DNA of 64,000 nt from Ctenosaura bakeri. Taxonomy: Eukaryota; Chordata; Lepidosauria; Squamata; Iguanidae. A model generated the notes under the pieces. That model ran no database searches, was not told the DNA's origin, and saw only the letters and a program-made list of their open reading frames with translations. The position numbers were made by a program, and so were the translations under genes. This document shows positions 25,481 through 38,500 of the stretch, in pieces. The stretch spans positions 186,001-250,000 of the forward strand of contig CAOLHI010000967.1 in assembly GCA_948474755.1 (NCBI GenBank). The letters run 5' to 3'. Position 1 is the first letter of the stretch. The number at the start of each line of letters is the position of its first letter.

Positions 25481-28400
25481 AATCAGCTAGGGATCAGTTG
25501 GTTGGTTGGTAAATCAGCCAGGATGTGTCTCACCTCTTTGTCTCTGTTGCCTTGTTTACCATATCATCCCATCATCATTAAACTGAAATAACAGTGGCTA
25601 TTCTTCTTCTGAATGCACCTTTAGCCTGACCAAAAATGTTCACAGGTACACTTGAAAAATTCACACTATACTTAGCCAGCTAGTGCTACCCTCATGGAAC
25701 ACTGCCTTCTGTCAACTGAGGTAGAGCAGGAAACTAGCTTTGATGCTCACTTGGTCTAGCTGGATGCCTCTCTTTCCCACCAGATTTTATGAGATACAGG
25801 GTAGGATATTGTTCTGACAAGAGATTCCCAAAATCCAATGGCTTATCTTTCTGTGCACATCGTATGCATATCATGTTGACTGCACATCATGTGCAAAATG
25901 GCCCTAACCTTCAAATATAGTCACTGTTATACACAACTGTCATATCCTCCCTCTTCATTGTCAAACACAGATCAATATCCCAAAGAGTCTTTGATGAAAT
26001 CAGAGAGTGACTCTCCTGTCATTTGCATGTTGAACCCAATCTCATACTGCTTTGCCATAATTGAATTGAATGCATGTTGAAATGATAAGTAATACAGTTA
26101 GAAAGTGGTCTGTGTCATCTTGCTAACATTCTTTAAAAACTTCATCATAGTATCTGTCCTTCTAGAAAATGTTCAGAGAGGGTTTCATGTTCAAACAAGG
26201 ATGGGTTGGGTTATAGTATCATTTCAATTGCAAAATCTAGGAGGACAAATGCAGCGGGACCTCTTTCTTCAGGACTGAAGCACTACAAAAAAAAAAGAGT
26301 TAATTTTTTTTTTAGGTTAGCTTGATGGAGAGACAGACAGGAAAGGTCAATTTACCTGAACCAGAAAAAGCTGAAACACACATTCAGGTATTCAGACTGG
26401 AAATGACAGTCAGTCATGACTTCCCATTTCAACATTATCACTGCAAGTTTCAGAGTCATTTCTTCCCCTTTCTTGCATCCATGTATGCTGCCAGACATTG
26501 CTTCCCCTAAAACCACTTTGCATGAAGGTATGAATCACCCACTCATAAGAAAGTGGATTCTCACCTTTATTGTTTTCAGTTCTAAGATGTGAGACAAGTT
26601 TGCCAGTTTTGTTAAAAAAAAAAAAAGGTGGTAACTTCCTGTCCCATTAATTGATGTATAGAAGAAATAATTTTAGCAGGTTCATCTTTCATGGCAAGTC
26701 AAACCTGCTGAAATCCCCCCTTTAAACATCTATGTAAAAATACAGGAACTCTCTTGCCTCTTTTTTTAACCTGGCACAGAGGCATCTCAAGACACTTTGC
26801 CACCCATGTCAAATGACTAGAATGTGCCCCCTTTATTTTATGTGCAGAAACCAACTGGTCTGGGAGATGAACTTTATTTTATCACTGTCAATGGCATGGC
26901 CTGCTCCAACATACTCAAGTCCACCATGCTTATATGGAAGGTGGAGGGAAGCCATGTGAAACACAAACAGCTGCCTTCCAAGAGAAGAGATGAATGGTGG
27001 GATATCTGGCTCTGTTGGAATGGTTGGGGTTATTTAGAACTTAGAAGAACAGGGGAAAGATAGGAGACCATTAACTTAAATAGAAGACTTCAGGTATCTT
27101 AATGCAGAGCTTTTTTTTTCTGTACTTGAGCATTTTGAATCTTGATCCTGCTTTCTGTGCTGTTGGCAATCCCTTCAAGCTTCATGTGATATATTGATTC
27201 CATTCCATTACTTTTATTTATACCATACCTTTTCCTTAAAGCTGGAACTTGATAAACAACCATTCTCCATGCTTATCCATCTTATTTATATCAGGAACTG
27301 TAGGACAAAACCATGCAGTCCTCTCCCCAAGACATCCTTGCAAGAGGCTGCTGACTTCATTAGCACATGTTAAGTACAATTGTTCCGTTAGCTCTGAATA
27401 CAGTAATACTGCCTAATCCAATAGTTCTTTAATATTGTTAATATCTTATATCCCACCAATCACTTCTGTCAAAGAACCTGGCTCCTACCGTGATAGAAAC
27501 AAAAGACCATACAAGTTTACAGATATCCTCTTTATCCTTTATGGTAGGTTTGTAGTCAGGAAGAATGGGGAATCAGGGGCAACACTGAGAGTCCAAATTT
27601 ACTACTATAGATTTACTACAAAATGTGACAGATGGCTAATCCATGGCAGGTGGGGCTGATAGAAGACAGGTTATTTGGGGAGAGTGAATTTGTAGTAATT
27701 GTAGTAATTGTTACGAAAATCTTGAGTCACTCCCAAATTATCTTTGTGTCCTAGCAGTAATATGTGTTCCACTGGTTGAGAAAGACAGGTCTTCCCCACA
27801 TTTTACCATCTTGTTAAAAAGGGTATCATGGGAAACACTGACAAACTCTGCTGAAATCAAGATATACTATGTATGCAGGATTCTCATGCACTAGCTTCCT
27901 GATTGTTTCAAGGCCCAGTACAAAATGCTACTTTTATTTGAAGTGGACTAGGATTGGGACATTAAAAGCACTCCCTTATTCCCTATAAGCCTATATGTCA
28001 GCTGAGATCACTTTTGGAGGGCCCTTTCTAATTTTGGATGGTAGATGACTGGTTACCAGGGAGAATTTGTTGGGGAGGAGACTGTGACCCAAACTCTACA
28101 GTCTAGACTTTTTATGTTTTATTGCCAGGCAAAGCCTGTTGTTTTCTTGTGAGCTTTTTTTAGGTGATTGCTTTTCATGGTTTTAGTGGCTGTTTCCATC
28201 TTGCTGGTGTTTTTTTAAAAATGTGTGTGTGTGTGTTTTAAGGGTTTTGGTGTTTACTATTTATTACATTTGTATACTGTTTTGTAGTCCTTTATCAAAA
28301 GACAGGTGTAAAACACAGTTGTAGTCAACTGGTGAGGAGCTACAAGGGGGAAAGGTCCATGGACATAGAAGAGAGAAGGTAATCCTTGGTTTCATCAAAA

Positions 28401-30444
28401 GATTTGTACCTGTTCAGGATCAATTTTATAGCACATACGGAACAGAGCATATGCAGAAAGAGAAAATGCATATATTTACACTAGCACTGAAATGATTGGG
28501 CAGAGTCATGAAACTGTTAACAGTTCTGATGGGTTAAGCTCTCTTAGTCTTTTATTTATTTCTGGGGCAATAAAATTCCACAGCCAAGGACTCCAAAATA
28601 CTTACTCTGCCAAAACTGTGCTAGAGATTAATAGTAGTCAAACACAATATTGCAGCTGTAATGTCCACCAGCGTAGGTCCACTTCTCTGCCCCAAACAAC
28701 TATCCCACCATTTCTCCACTGTCTACCAGTTCACTGGTCAGTTTCCATAATGATGTTCTTTTGAACTGCCAGCAAATGTTCCATTCTTGAACTATTTCAC
28801 TTAGCTCCAATGAAAGATCTGTGACCTAACAGTGAAATACAGTGATTAGCTGTTTAAATCAAAAGGCTTGCCATGTAAATATAAGTAAGATAAAAGTGCA
28901 CTCTTAAAACAAAAATACTTATTGGAAGCATTCCTTACTTGTTTGAGTTTAGGAAGAGTTCTGAAACAGAGGTTTGTGTACATTTTTATAGGTTTCTTCT
29001 TCCTCATCAAGTTTTATATTTCCTCTTATAAAAAGCCTGGGCATTGACTGGAGAATTGTGATTGTCTCACAAGCATGGCTGTCGGCTTGCAAGCAGTTTT
29101 GCATTAGCTGTTGTAATTTCATTCTCCGAAATACTTCTGTGCATGGACATTGAACTGAAGGAAGAAACGAAGAATGGAATAAGCATCCAGCATGGTGTAA
29201 AATTTCTGCTTAGATTTAAAGAGGATTCAGGGCTTGCTCACATGCCCATTTTAGCAAGCAGCAATCACAGGGAAAAAATCTAACCGATGCTACTTTAGCC
29301 TGTGCCAAGTGGTTGGGTTAAGGTTTTGGCACTCCTCCACAAATTGCCCTAAATGTGGGTCAGTGAGGGCATGCCAAAAGCAAGTCCAGGGCATGCCAGA
29401 CTGTGCTTACAACCAGCTTGGCACAAACTAAATGATGTGGGAGTTAACATTGCCTGGCTTTTCCTGCAGTAAATGGTCAAGTGAGGAAGTCCTTAAACAG
29501 TTCTAAAAATGAAGTGAAATAGGAATATCATGAATAAAAGCTCAGTTGGGAGATTCAGAAGGGACAGAGATGAGTAGAATTGCTCTGCTCCAAATGTCTT
29601 ATTTAAGAGAGATACTTTCCCCAAATTTCATTGGCCTGCAGCCTGGAGTCCATCACAGTATTCAAATCCAACATATAATCACTACCAGCTCTCATTATGT
29701 GTTTGCAAAAGGCATCTACAGTATTATATTGTTGTGATATATCCATGCAGTTGGTTTTCTATTTGCTCCTGGAATCCTCTAAACTGAAATCAGAGCCCTC
29801 GATAAGTCCATGTCCAAATTGCTGAGAAACAATTCACCTCCAATCAGAGTGAAATTATTGTAGCTGAATTCCAGTTGGAGAGGAACTATGTAGTATCTCT
29901 ACACAAAGATACACATAGTCCTACTGCCACTGCATACCCTTTGCCAACAACTGTGTCCCACCTCACCCTCACATTAAAAAAAATCTAGAAGATGCTTGTG
30001 AGAATGAAGTTTCACGATATATGAGCAAGCTCCAATCAGGATTTCTCCTTGAGAGTAGGAATCTCCCATGGAAACAGTACATATAGAGAACTCATTATTG
30101 TGAAACTGAACACTTGTTAGACAAGAAGAGAGCAGCGCAGATTTCTAGCAGTGGATGTGTCTAATCCGTGTGGCCTGAGAACCCTTATAGACACTGAGTG
30201 GTATGTGTGAATGCCCTTTAAATAATCAGATCATGACCTGTCTCCACTATGTGCCATGCTGTTTTACTGTACAGTCCAGTCATTTCTATGGCTTGCTCAT
30301 AACTAGCCAGAGCGTGGAAAAATTACTATTGGGACTAAGGTTCCTAGAAGGGGATTCTTGGAGTAGTAATCCAAAAAGTAACTTTTTTGAACATTTTGAA
30401 TGATACCAAAAGATGTAAGAAAAGGATTACGGAGTCAACATATG

Positions 30445-30728
30445 CAAGCTTGTTTGCTGCTGCTCCAGAGACTAGGACACAGAGCAATGGGTTCAAAACC
30501 TCAGGAAAAGTATTCCGTCTAAAGATTAGGAAAAACTTTCTAATGGTAAGAACAATTTAACAGTGGAATGTGCTGCCTCGGAGTGTGGTGGAGTCTCCTT
30601 TGGAGATTTTTAAACAGAGAGTGGATGGTCATCTCTCAAGAATGCTTTGATGAGATATTCTTGCATGGCAGGGAGTTGGAGTCAATGGCCCTTGTGTTCT
30701 CTTCCAAATCTACGATTCTATGATTCTC
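30445..30728 (+). mobile_element. CR1-type LINE 3' end
   Basis: Contains AGTGGAATGTGCTGCCTCGG, GGTGGAGTCTCCTTTGGAG, a GGCAGGGAGTTGGA phrase and the terminal TACGATTCTATGATTCT. Nearly the same series of phrases occurs at 55718. 5'-truncated and non-coding in practice. Confidence 0.8.
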
Positions 30729-31231
30729 TGTTAAACAAGGATGCCAGAATTCCATTGTGGCTTTGCCATTACACAAACTGTTGTACTTTCTTTGAAGTTT
30801 CACAGGGGTGATATCCTGTTCAGGGCTGTGCACATCCTATGACACTGCTGTAAACTCTTACACAAGCTTAGACGTGCTGCCTAGGAGCTTTGGTAAGTGT
30901 GTTCCTAGCAGTGGGTGTGGAGTTGGAGTGATTGCTGCACAATGGCATGATGCATACCCGTGCCCGTTGTTGTGCCATGGTACAATCTAGTACTTCAGCA
31001 TAGATACATTTGTGAAATTTTATGCTACCAATTGGTGACTAGGATCCAGTTGTAATGGGTATTTATCTGTAGTGTGATCTGGGGCACTCAGAAGTAATCA
31101 CTGCACTGCAGTGAAAGTCTCCTTCTAGTCAATTGATCATTTTTAAAAGCCCCCAGAGGAACTAGTCAGAGCTTGATGCTGTGTTGGGGAAAAAATTCAA
31201 GTAAGGTTATTGCTAGGAAGAGAATTAAAAG

Positions 31232-31267
31232 ACCACGCACATACACGCTGCAACGTCTGTGCGTGGT
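31232..31267. repeat. Short perfect inverted repeat
   Basis: ACCACGCACA and TGTGCGTGGT form a 10-bp stem around a roughly 16-bp CpG-bearing centre. No TSD or family was recognised. Confidence 0.6.
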
Positions 31268-32004
31268 ACTGTTCTAGGTGCCAGGGTCATTTACCTATGA
31301 GTTTAAAAACAAGACCAACATAGAGATCCACACACTATACATTTAAAGTTAATGGTTCATTTCTGGTGCATAGAGGCAGTGCATGCTCTACCTCCATGAT
31401 AAAAACCATACTCCTCCTACAGCTCCTCCTAGAGCCATTGGTCCAGCTGTGCCACCATTTACTCCAAGCCCCTATGCTGCTGTGTTTTGCTCTATGAGGG
31501 TTTTCTAAAGAGAGAAAATAGGAGAGGGGTGCTTGGCTTTCCTGGGCTTACTGCAGTGTCGTATCATATTAGTAAGAGGAAGTATAAAGTTGTCAGGTAT
31601 TGGGATGAAACACAAGACAGAACCACGTGGCCTAATATATCACTTCAGCTGCAGTGGCGCAAGTCTCTGCTTGTGCTGCCGCAGCCAAAGCAACACCATA
31701 GAATCAGGCTGACGATATGCTGCTTATCACGTCCATCACATTTACTGTGTCTATCTCCATGTGTTGCTTGCTATAGTATTGCAAGGAAATGCTGAAGTTT
31801 GACGAATGGGAGACTTTTTTTGCTGAATGTGTGCTATCAGGCAAAGCGCCTCCTTCCCCTCCTCCATCTCATCTGTGTAGTGATTTATAAAATACCTTAA
31901 CTTCTTGAAGGAGTTCTTTCTATTGCCTCTAGGCAGTACAGTGAAGAGTCTTTAAAGTACATAACTGAGAAGCACAGTTCTAATAGTGCCTGTGTTTCTC
32001 TGAA

Positions 32005-32080
32005 AGGAGCCAAAAGGAAGAAGAAGCAGAAGCAGCAGCAATGGAGGAGGAGGAAGAGGAGGCGGCCGTGGTAGCAGTGG
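32005..32080. repeat. Purine triplet-rich tract
   Basis: An imperfect GAA/GCA/GGA triplet run (AGAAGCAGAAGCAGCAGCAA, GGAGGAGGAAGAGGAGGC). No supported reading frame or splice sites around it. Confidence 0.8.
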
Positions 32081-32947
32081 CCAAACTTAATTAGAGAAAA
32101 TCCTCCCGTGATTTGTTAGGCAAACATTAAGTTATTTAGGATAAAGAGACAGTGAATCTAGCTGCATGTCATCATCTTTGTTTTTGTTTTAATGCTCCCA
32201 ACCTTGACACTGCATTTTCCCTTTGTAAGTTGCTGATCTCACTGTTTCACCACTGACTTATTTCCCAACTATTAGATAATGGCAGATGTGCAGAGGAAAC
32301 TCCTGTCCCTGATTTGTGTTTTGTGACAAGGGAAACAGTACAGCTAGAAAAATATGGTACATTGTAGCAATGGTCATATCTATCACCAGGTTTCTTGTTT
32401 TTCAAACATTACATTCATTGGCTAGAGTCTTGGTGGTAGTGGCAGGCAATTGCCGGAAGAAAAAGGTCACAGGCGCAGTGGCTCTGAAGTTGTAAAGCCT
32501 TGGAAAAATAGGCTGCCCAGAGCAACAAATTTTGTCCATCTTTCTTTCCACTGCTGCATAACCTTAGAGGAAAAAACTGCAATCACCAGCATAATGCTCC
32601 AGCAGAATCCTAGCCATTCTGTCTCTTTTTCCTTGCATTTTGCAGTTTTTCTATATTGACGTCTGCAGAAATTGTGGATGATTTTCTGTACCCTTTTTTC
32701 TAAGTGTAGACTTTTTCACACAAGCTTTTCCAAGTGTATATAAAATGTTCTTCTGAACACTCTTCTGTAGTATATGGATTTCTGTTTACACTTCATTTAA
32801 TATCTGCAATTTGTGCACATATTTTGATTTGCTGCTTATGAAAAATTATTTCAGTTCATTTATAGATTTGGGAAGTATGAATTTGGTCTCTTCACATTCA
32901 TGTGTGAACTAATTTCTCCTGCTCCATGATTTTGGAGCACAGGGGCA

Positions 32948-33224
32948 TGATATTAGAGTTCATCTCCCAAGAGCCATCCAGTCCAACATCCTATTTTCCA
33001 CAGCAGCCAAATAAGTGCCTCTGAAATGCACCCAAGACAGTAACTCCTGTTCCTCATCAAATGGTCTGTAGTAATATATTGTCAAAGAACCTGGGCTTTG
33101 CTTATAGCCATTCTGACTGGTAGGCACTGAAGGATACATACTCCATGAATTTGAAAAATCTCTTTTTAAATTCATCCAACTAACATCTACCATCACCTTG
33201 CACAGCAGCAAATTCTATGAGTTA
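32948..33224 (-). mobile_element. CR1/L3-type LINE 3' region
   Basis: Reverse-orientation phrases CCATCCAGTCCAACATCCT and ...ATTCATCCAACTAACATCTA resemble the 3' region of CR1-group LINEs (reverse of GGATGTTGGACTGGATGG). Decayed. Confidence 0.6.
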
Positions 33225-33232
33225 GAGATGTG

Positions 33233-33234
<2 letters not shown>

Positions 33235-33263
<29 letters not shown>
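33235..33263. repeat. Microsatellite (GT)n
   Basis: Uninterrupted GT run. Confidence 0.97.
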
Positions 33264-33265
<2 letters not shown>

Positions 33266-34731
33266 GTTGCTTGCTTTTGTCTGTCCTGAATCAATGTCAT
33301 AGGAAGATCATAGGCTATAGCATTGTGATAGAAGAAGATTATAGTAAAAGTTGCTCATAGTTTAATATGTCAAAGTATGAGGAATAATTAGCCACTCAAT
33401 GGCACAGATTAATAAATACTTTTAAGAGTAAATAAAATATCAGAGCAACAAATAATTAAATATTAAATATAAGCAAAAATATAATTCAGTATTGATGGGT
33501 GTTATTAGGTTAGTTGGACTAACAGGGCTAATAGGAACCACAGATGATAGGAAAACAGTTGAAACAGAATGAATACTGGAGTGTAAGCTATGGAATAGAA
33601 TTCCTTTGTTGCCATTTTTATTTGTATAAAATATATAATTACTTTTTCTTACATAAAAATAATTGCTTGTATACATGATTTAAGGACAAATATACCAGTC
33701 CTTGACAAAGATACATTTAGTTATATATAAATGATAAATGAAAAATAAATAGAAGTCACCTTTAATTCCTGCTGTCAGGATAGGGAGTTGTTATTACAGC
33801 TGACCCATACACTAAATGGACCATGACATTATCCATAAATATATTTAAAATATCTAAATAATGTAAAGATTAGTAATGGTGACTGAATTTAATTTGTGCT
33901 TTTGAGTGGCTAAAAGCATTTGAATAAAATCTGCGAATTTTATATCAGAATGATACAAAAATTTCTTACACAAATGCACTCCTTATTCTATGATCTGAAA
34001 TACTTCCCGACTAAACTTATTAATCAATCCAGTCAGAAATGATCACAAGAGAAGTAATCTGAGGTCTGTCTTCCATATGAATGATTTCCAACTCACTTGG
34101 AAAAGTGCATGTGAAAAAAAGTTGTTCAGTTAAATCCAGAGGTAATAGTGTTTGGAGAAAACCAGTAAAACCAGTGATTAAGTTTGGATTCAACATGTTA
34201 TGTTACAATACAAAATATCCAATAAAAACATGAAGCAGCAGCAATGTATGAATTTAGAAAACTACTTGTAGGCTGTTTCTGTAAAACCTGTGAAGGCCTA
34301 CTTTCTAACTTAAAATTAGGTTCTTGGTTATGCAGTTTGAAAAATTCAGTGGCCTGAGCCCATGGAGTGACAAATCTATCAATTTTACTTTGTCTTGCGG
34401 AGGGGAGTAGTTTGTTTTTTAACCTTTAGTTTGAACCATCCTGTTTCCAGGTCCATTTGCTACACAGGTGTACTTCAATTAACAAAGTGCTGTAGATATA
34501 TAGACTTTACTTTTTTAACAGAAATTTGGTATCAGAGGCAGGAATAATATGAAAAGAACAGAAGTAGGTTCCTACATCACAAGGAAGAAGAGTGGTTCAA
34601 GATTCTTCAGCAACTTTTTTTTTAAATTCAAAACTAACGATATAAACATGTAAAATTAAACAACAGCTCAGACAAGCTTTGCCTAAGTAAACAAAAACAT
34701 TTGGGAACTTCTAGAGACCACTTCTTTCAAA

Positions 34732-35199
34732 GGCCCTTTCCACACGGGGGTAATAAAATGGTGTAGTGCGAACCTCTGACGGAGGTCATCTACACCGTAA
34801 AGTGGATTGGGGCGGACTACTTTAGCGTAGTTCCACACCCCAATCTGCACCGGAGTGACCGGAAGTGGTGGCGCCACATGCTTTTTAAAAACCACTTTTG
34901 ATGAGGTTTTTAAAAAGCACAGAGCGTGCAGCCCCGTCGCAGCACCCAATGTAGATTTGCAGGCGCGTGCAAGTGTGCACCTGCAGACCTGCTGGGGGTG
35001 GGCTTCCAGCTGGTGAGCTTCTCCGGTTGGTGGAGAGCCTCCGCCAGTCATAAGCCGCCATTTTGGACGCTGCAGGACGCCGAGGAGTGTGGAGCAGCGA
35101 ACTCACGCTGCCCCTCATGCCGATGCACTTACCCGGTTGAAGGTAAGCTCCATTTCAGAACATTTTACCCCGTTTCTTCCTCCACGTGTGGAAAGGGCC
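34732..35199 (-). mobile_element. GC-rich MITE, family GGCCCTTTCC, copy 3 (468 bp)
   Basis: Starts GGCCCTTTCCACACGGGGG and ends CCACGTGTGGAAAGGGCC; flanked by AAA on both sides (34729-34731, 35200-35202). The interior is in reverse orientation to copies 1 and 2 (AAGCCGCCATTTTGGACG) and very close to copy 4. Open frames of up to 139 codons within it are repeat-derived. Confidence 0.9.
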
Positions 35200-35396
35200 A
35201 AAATGTATTCCAGGATTATTATTTTTCTTCCAACAATCTCTACTTTTCTTATGATTTCCATTTTCATGGTGAAGCCTACAGATCTATGCTTTTTCAACAT
35301 GCCGAGGGTAACTGCCATGTTTTGCTGTTCAGGCATGCTCGGTAAGTAATTCTGGAGACAGCTGTTTATCCTGCCAGTTGTACATAAGCACACATA

Positions 35397-35595
35397 GGCC
35401 ATTTCTACACTAGACTGTTAAAGTGCTATTATTCCACTTTCAATGTCCTATGGAATCCTGAGGTTTGCAGTTTAGGGAGGGGCATTTAGAATTCTCAGCC
35501 AGAGAGCTCTTTGGTCTCAGTAAACTGCAAGCCCCAGAATTCCACAGGATGTTGAAAGTAGAATAATAGCACTATAGCTGTCTGGTGCAGAAATG
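35397..35595. mobile_element. Palindromic MITE, copy 2
   Basis: Left end GGCCATTTCTACACTAGACT pairs with a right end near 35595 (GTCTGGTGCAGAAATGCT). The halves TTCCACTTTCAATGTCCTAT and ATAGGACATT-like ACAGGATGTTGAAAGTAGAA fold on each other around a centre with TTAGGGAGGGGCATTTAGAA. Same family as 19796. TSD not resolved (ATA left, GTA right). Confidence 0.75.
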
Positions 35596-36229
35596 CTGTA
35601 GTAGGAACTCCTAGAGTAGAATCCCATTCTTTCCTAGGTCAAGTTTTATTTCATTGTTTAGTGCAGACATGCTACTGCAATGCAACAATGAAAGTCAATC
35701 TTTTTCCAACCCTCATTTCCCATCCTCTCAGTGCCAATGCTGCAGAACAAGTTCCAGCTAGATAGGAGACATGAAAAAGGGAGTGGGCCGCTCTCCCATA
35801 AAAAAGACTTTGTAAAAAAGAACTTCTTTGTCAGAGGTTTTGGTAACTGAAATATGCCTGTATTTTAAAAATCTTCATGGAAATTTTATTAATTTTCATT
35901 AATATTATTCTTAATAGGCACATTTTATGCCTAATATCCCTTGTATACAATTTTGCCTGATTATTTCTTGAAACAGTTTTTTTTAATAACGTACACATTT
36001 GTTTGTTTGTTTTCACTAATATACATGTTCTTATGTGCATATCTTCTCAGTATATGTATTTTGTGTGCAGCAAAAAATTAGGAGAGTTGCAGACAACAAA
36101 GGTTAATGGCATTTGGTTCATATAATAACGTAGGAAATATGAATTACATGGGTTTTAACTAAAAAGGAAACCACAGAAATTTTTCCTCCTTCCTTACCAA
36201 AGCCTAAAATAGTATGTATGCATGCATTT

Positions 36230-36260
36230 ATTTGTTTGTTTGTTTGTTTGTTTGTTTGTT
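36230..36260. repeat. Microsatellite (TTTG)n
   Basis: About eight TTTG units adjoining a truncated reverse-oriented SINE. Confidence 0.95.
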
Positions 36261-36261
36261 G

Positions 36262-36386
36262 GATGGTCCTTTCTGGGGCTGAGAGTATGTGTCAGCCAGT
36301 GGGTTTCCACAGCTGAGCAGGGAATTGAATCCTAGTCTCCAGGGTTGTATCCAGTGTTCAAACCACTACACCATGCTGGCTTCCCT
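36262..36386 (-). mobile_element. tRNA-derived SINE, reverse, truncated
   Basis: Carries GGGGCTGAGAGTATGTG, CAGTGGGTTTCCACAGCTGA and CAAACCACTACACCATGCTG, the reverse complement of the SINE head at 53172. The distal third is missing. Confidence 0.82.
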
Positions 36387-36600
36387 ACCAAAACCTAAAA
36401 TAGTTTTTATTTATTTATTTCTTCCTTTGTTTATTTATGTATGCTACTGATTTATGTCCTGTTTTTCAGCCATGACGGGTGTATCAGAATGGAATCAGTA
36501 ATAGAATACACATTAAAAACAAAAAAATAGTTAATCAATTAATTAATTAACACAAGAGATAAAAACAAATAAAACACCCTCCAATACAAGAGGTAGTGAG
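36387..36600 (-). mobile_element. LINE/SINE tail fragment
   Basis: A TTTATTTATTT run followed by TTATGTCCTGTTTTTCAGCC and later ACATTAAAAACAAAAAAATA resembles reverse-oriented LINE 3' ends common in squamates (TTTATATCCCGCCTTTC phrase). Low-complexity and decayed. Confidence 0.4.
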
Positions 36601-38364
36601 GATGCAACCAAATCTGCACACTTTCAGCCATAGTCGAGTTCACATACCATAGCCGAGGCTGAATGAAAATATCTTTGTAAAATACAAAATGTCTGCATTT
36701 TTATAGATTATGTTCTCTCACAGTCTAGAAAAAATTAAGGTCAAGGATGAACATAGGTATTCTTAAGATTATTTTATATATATACCAAAAGACTCCAGAT
36801 ATTCACAGAGGAGCCTTGTTAGCTACTCTTCATTTGTAGGAATGACTTCTGGAAAACTGATATCACCCAACTTTGAGAATCAGAAGCTGACTCAAAATGC
36901 AAGCCCATAACCATCTATTGAAAAAATCAGATCCTCAAATAGGCCTTGGTCAAAGGGTTCCCTTCCTCAAATGGAAGGCTTCTTCCTCTGATGGATCGAT
37001 TCCTGTCTGAATTAGGGTACTGTTGAATCCAGCGCATGTGCTTAATATGCATTCTTTCATCTAGAGGGGAAGTGTAGACAAAAATATCACCTAGGCAATG
37101 TTTATCATAAGATTCTTTTCTTCAGGCCAACAGCTTGTAATTACTGGTCTGTTCCCACTCCCTATATTCGCCAGTTGCATTAAGTAACTTTCTTGAATCA
37201 GGCTTATTGGTCACCTTTTCCTGAAAATGCAGCAGCACTTCTTCCTCGTGCTGATTGATGAATCTGCAGTGGGACTGTGAACAATCAAAGAGCAGAAATA
37301 TAGAACATACCCTGAACCACATAAATGTAAATTGTTGTTATTAGTGCTATCCTCCCAACCATAAACTGCTCCCATGAGAAAAGAAGATGCAGCATCATAC
37401 TGAAAGAAATCCTTGCTGTAAATGGGCAGCAGAAACAGGCACAGTATTCTCTCCTGGGTAATGAATTTACCTAGTTGACAGATCATTAGCCCTTTCCGTG
37501 TCTGAACAGGATGATGGACAGGAACACAAGGGTTGCCTGGCAGTACAGTACATGACTTTTACAACCTTTTACATCTTAGGTTAAAACTGTGTGCCAGGAA
37601 TAAAGGTAAAAATTCAAATTAGCACTTAAGTCACGATGAAGACAGCGCACTGTAATGGGAAAGGACAATTTTTTCTTTTGTCAGAAGAGAACTAGAGTTC
37701 AGGAAGGAGATGGGGTGGGGTGAATAATTAAAAATAAACATTAAGACTGGCTTTTAAAGCTTTTTGTCTGTATTGAAGTGGAAAAAATGGGATGCCTTCA
37801 ATTAATTAATTAATTAATCGATTCATTATTCATTCATTCATGTCTTACACTGTATCATATATGAATAAAATCAATTTAAGCAATTAGATAATTTAGGAAG
37901 GGCAAAGGGGGCCACCACTTTTCTCCATGTGTGGAATATTTTCAGGAGCACCTGGAGTTAGTTTGGCTAACTCAGTGGTTTCAGGCAATATTGTTATGAA
38001 AATAAAAGGCCTACTAAAGCCTTAAATTTCTATGTCACAAGTGATAGGACAAGAATTTTGTTTTATGTTCACAACCTTCCTAGATGCACTTAAAAAAAAA
38101 GAAATAAATAATATTACACTCTGTGGTTTTAGCAGTTGCAATAGGATAGGCACTTGTCCTGTTTCACAGCGAGCTGTCCTGTTCTTGAAGGGCTGGCAGA
38201 GGACTGCCCTCTGCTTGAAGGTACAATCTCTTGGAGGGGCTTTAAATTCAAGTCTGATTTAAGGAACTTGAAGAAACAAGAACAAGGGCCTTCAAGTTGC
38301 CCATCCCTGGTGAGCACCTGAACTGCATACTGAGCAGTAGGCAGTCAGGAAATGGTACGCTGGA

Positions 38365-38500
38365 GTGTTTGTTTTATGGCATTTATACCCCATCCTTCCT
38401 CCACGGATCTAAAAGTGGTATCTGTCTGCTACATATTTTATCCTAACAGCAGCTTTATGAAATAGGTTAAATTGAAAGTTAGTAAATGGCCTACTAGAAG
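38365..38500 (-). mobile_element. LINE/SINE tail fragment
   Basis: ATTTATACCCCATCCTTCCT, then TTTTATCCTAACAGCAGCTT and ATGAAATAGGTTA match the dispersed tail phrase TATCCTCACAACAACCCTGTGAGGTAGGTT in degraded form. Confidence 0.45.

Noticed and set aside
32005..32080. Glu/Gln/Ala-rich coding exon
   Set aside because: The triplet run has no open flanks with splice sites in a consistent phase and is best read as a simple repeat.
34926..35345. 139-codon open frame on + strand
   Set aside because: It lies mostly inside MITE copy 3. Related frames recur in copies 1, 2 and 4 in the matching orientation, so it reflects GC-rich repeat composition.
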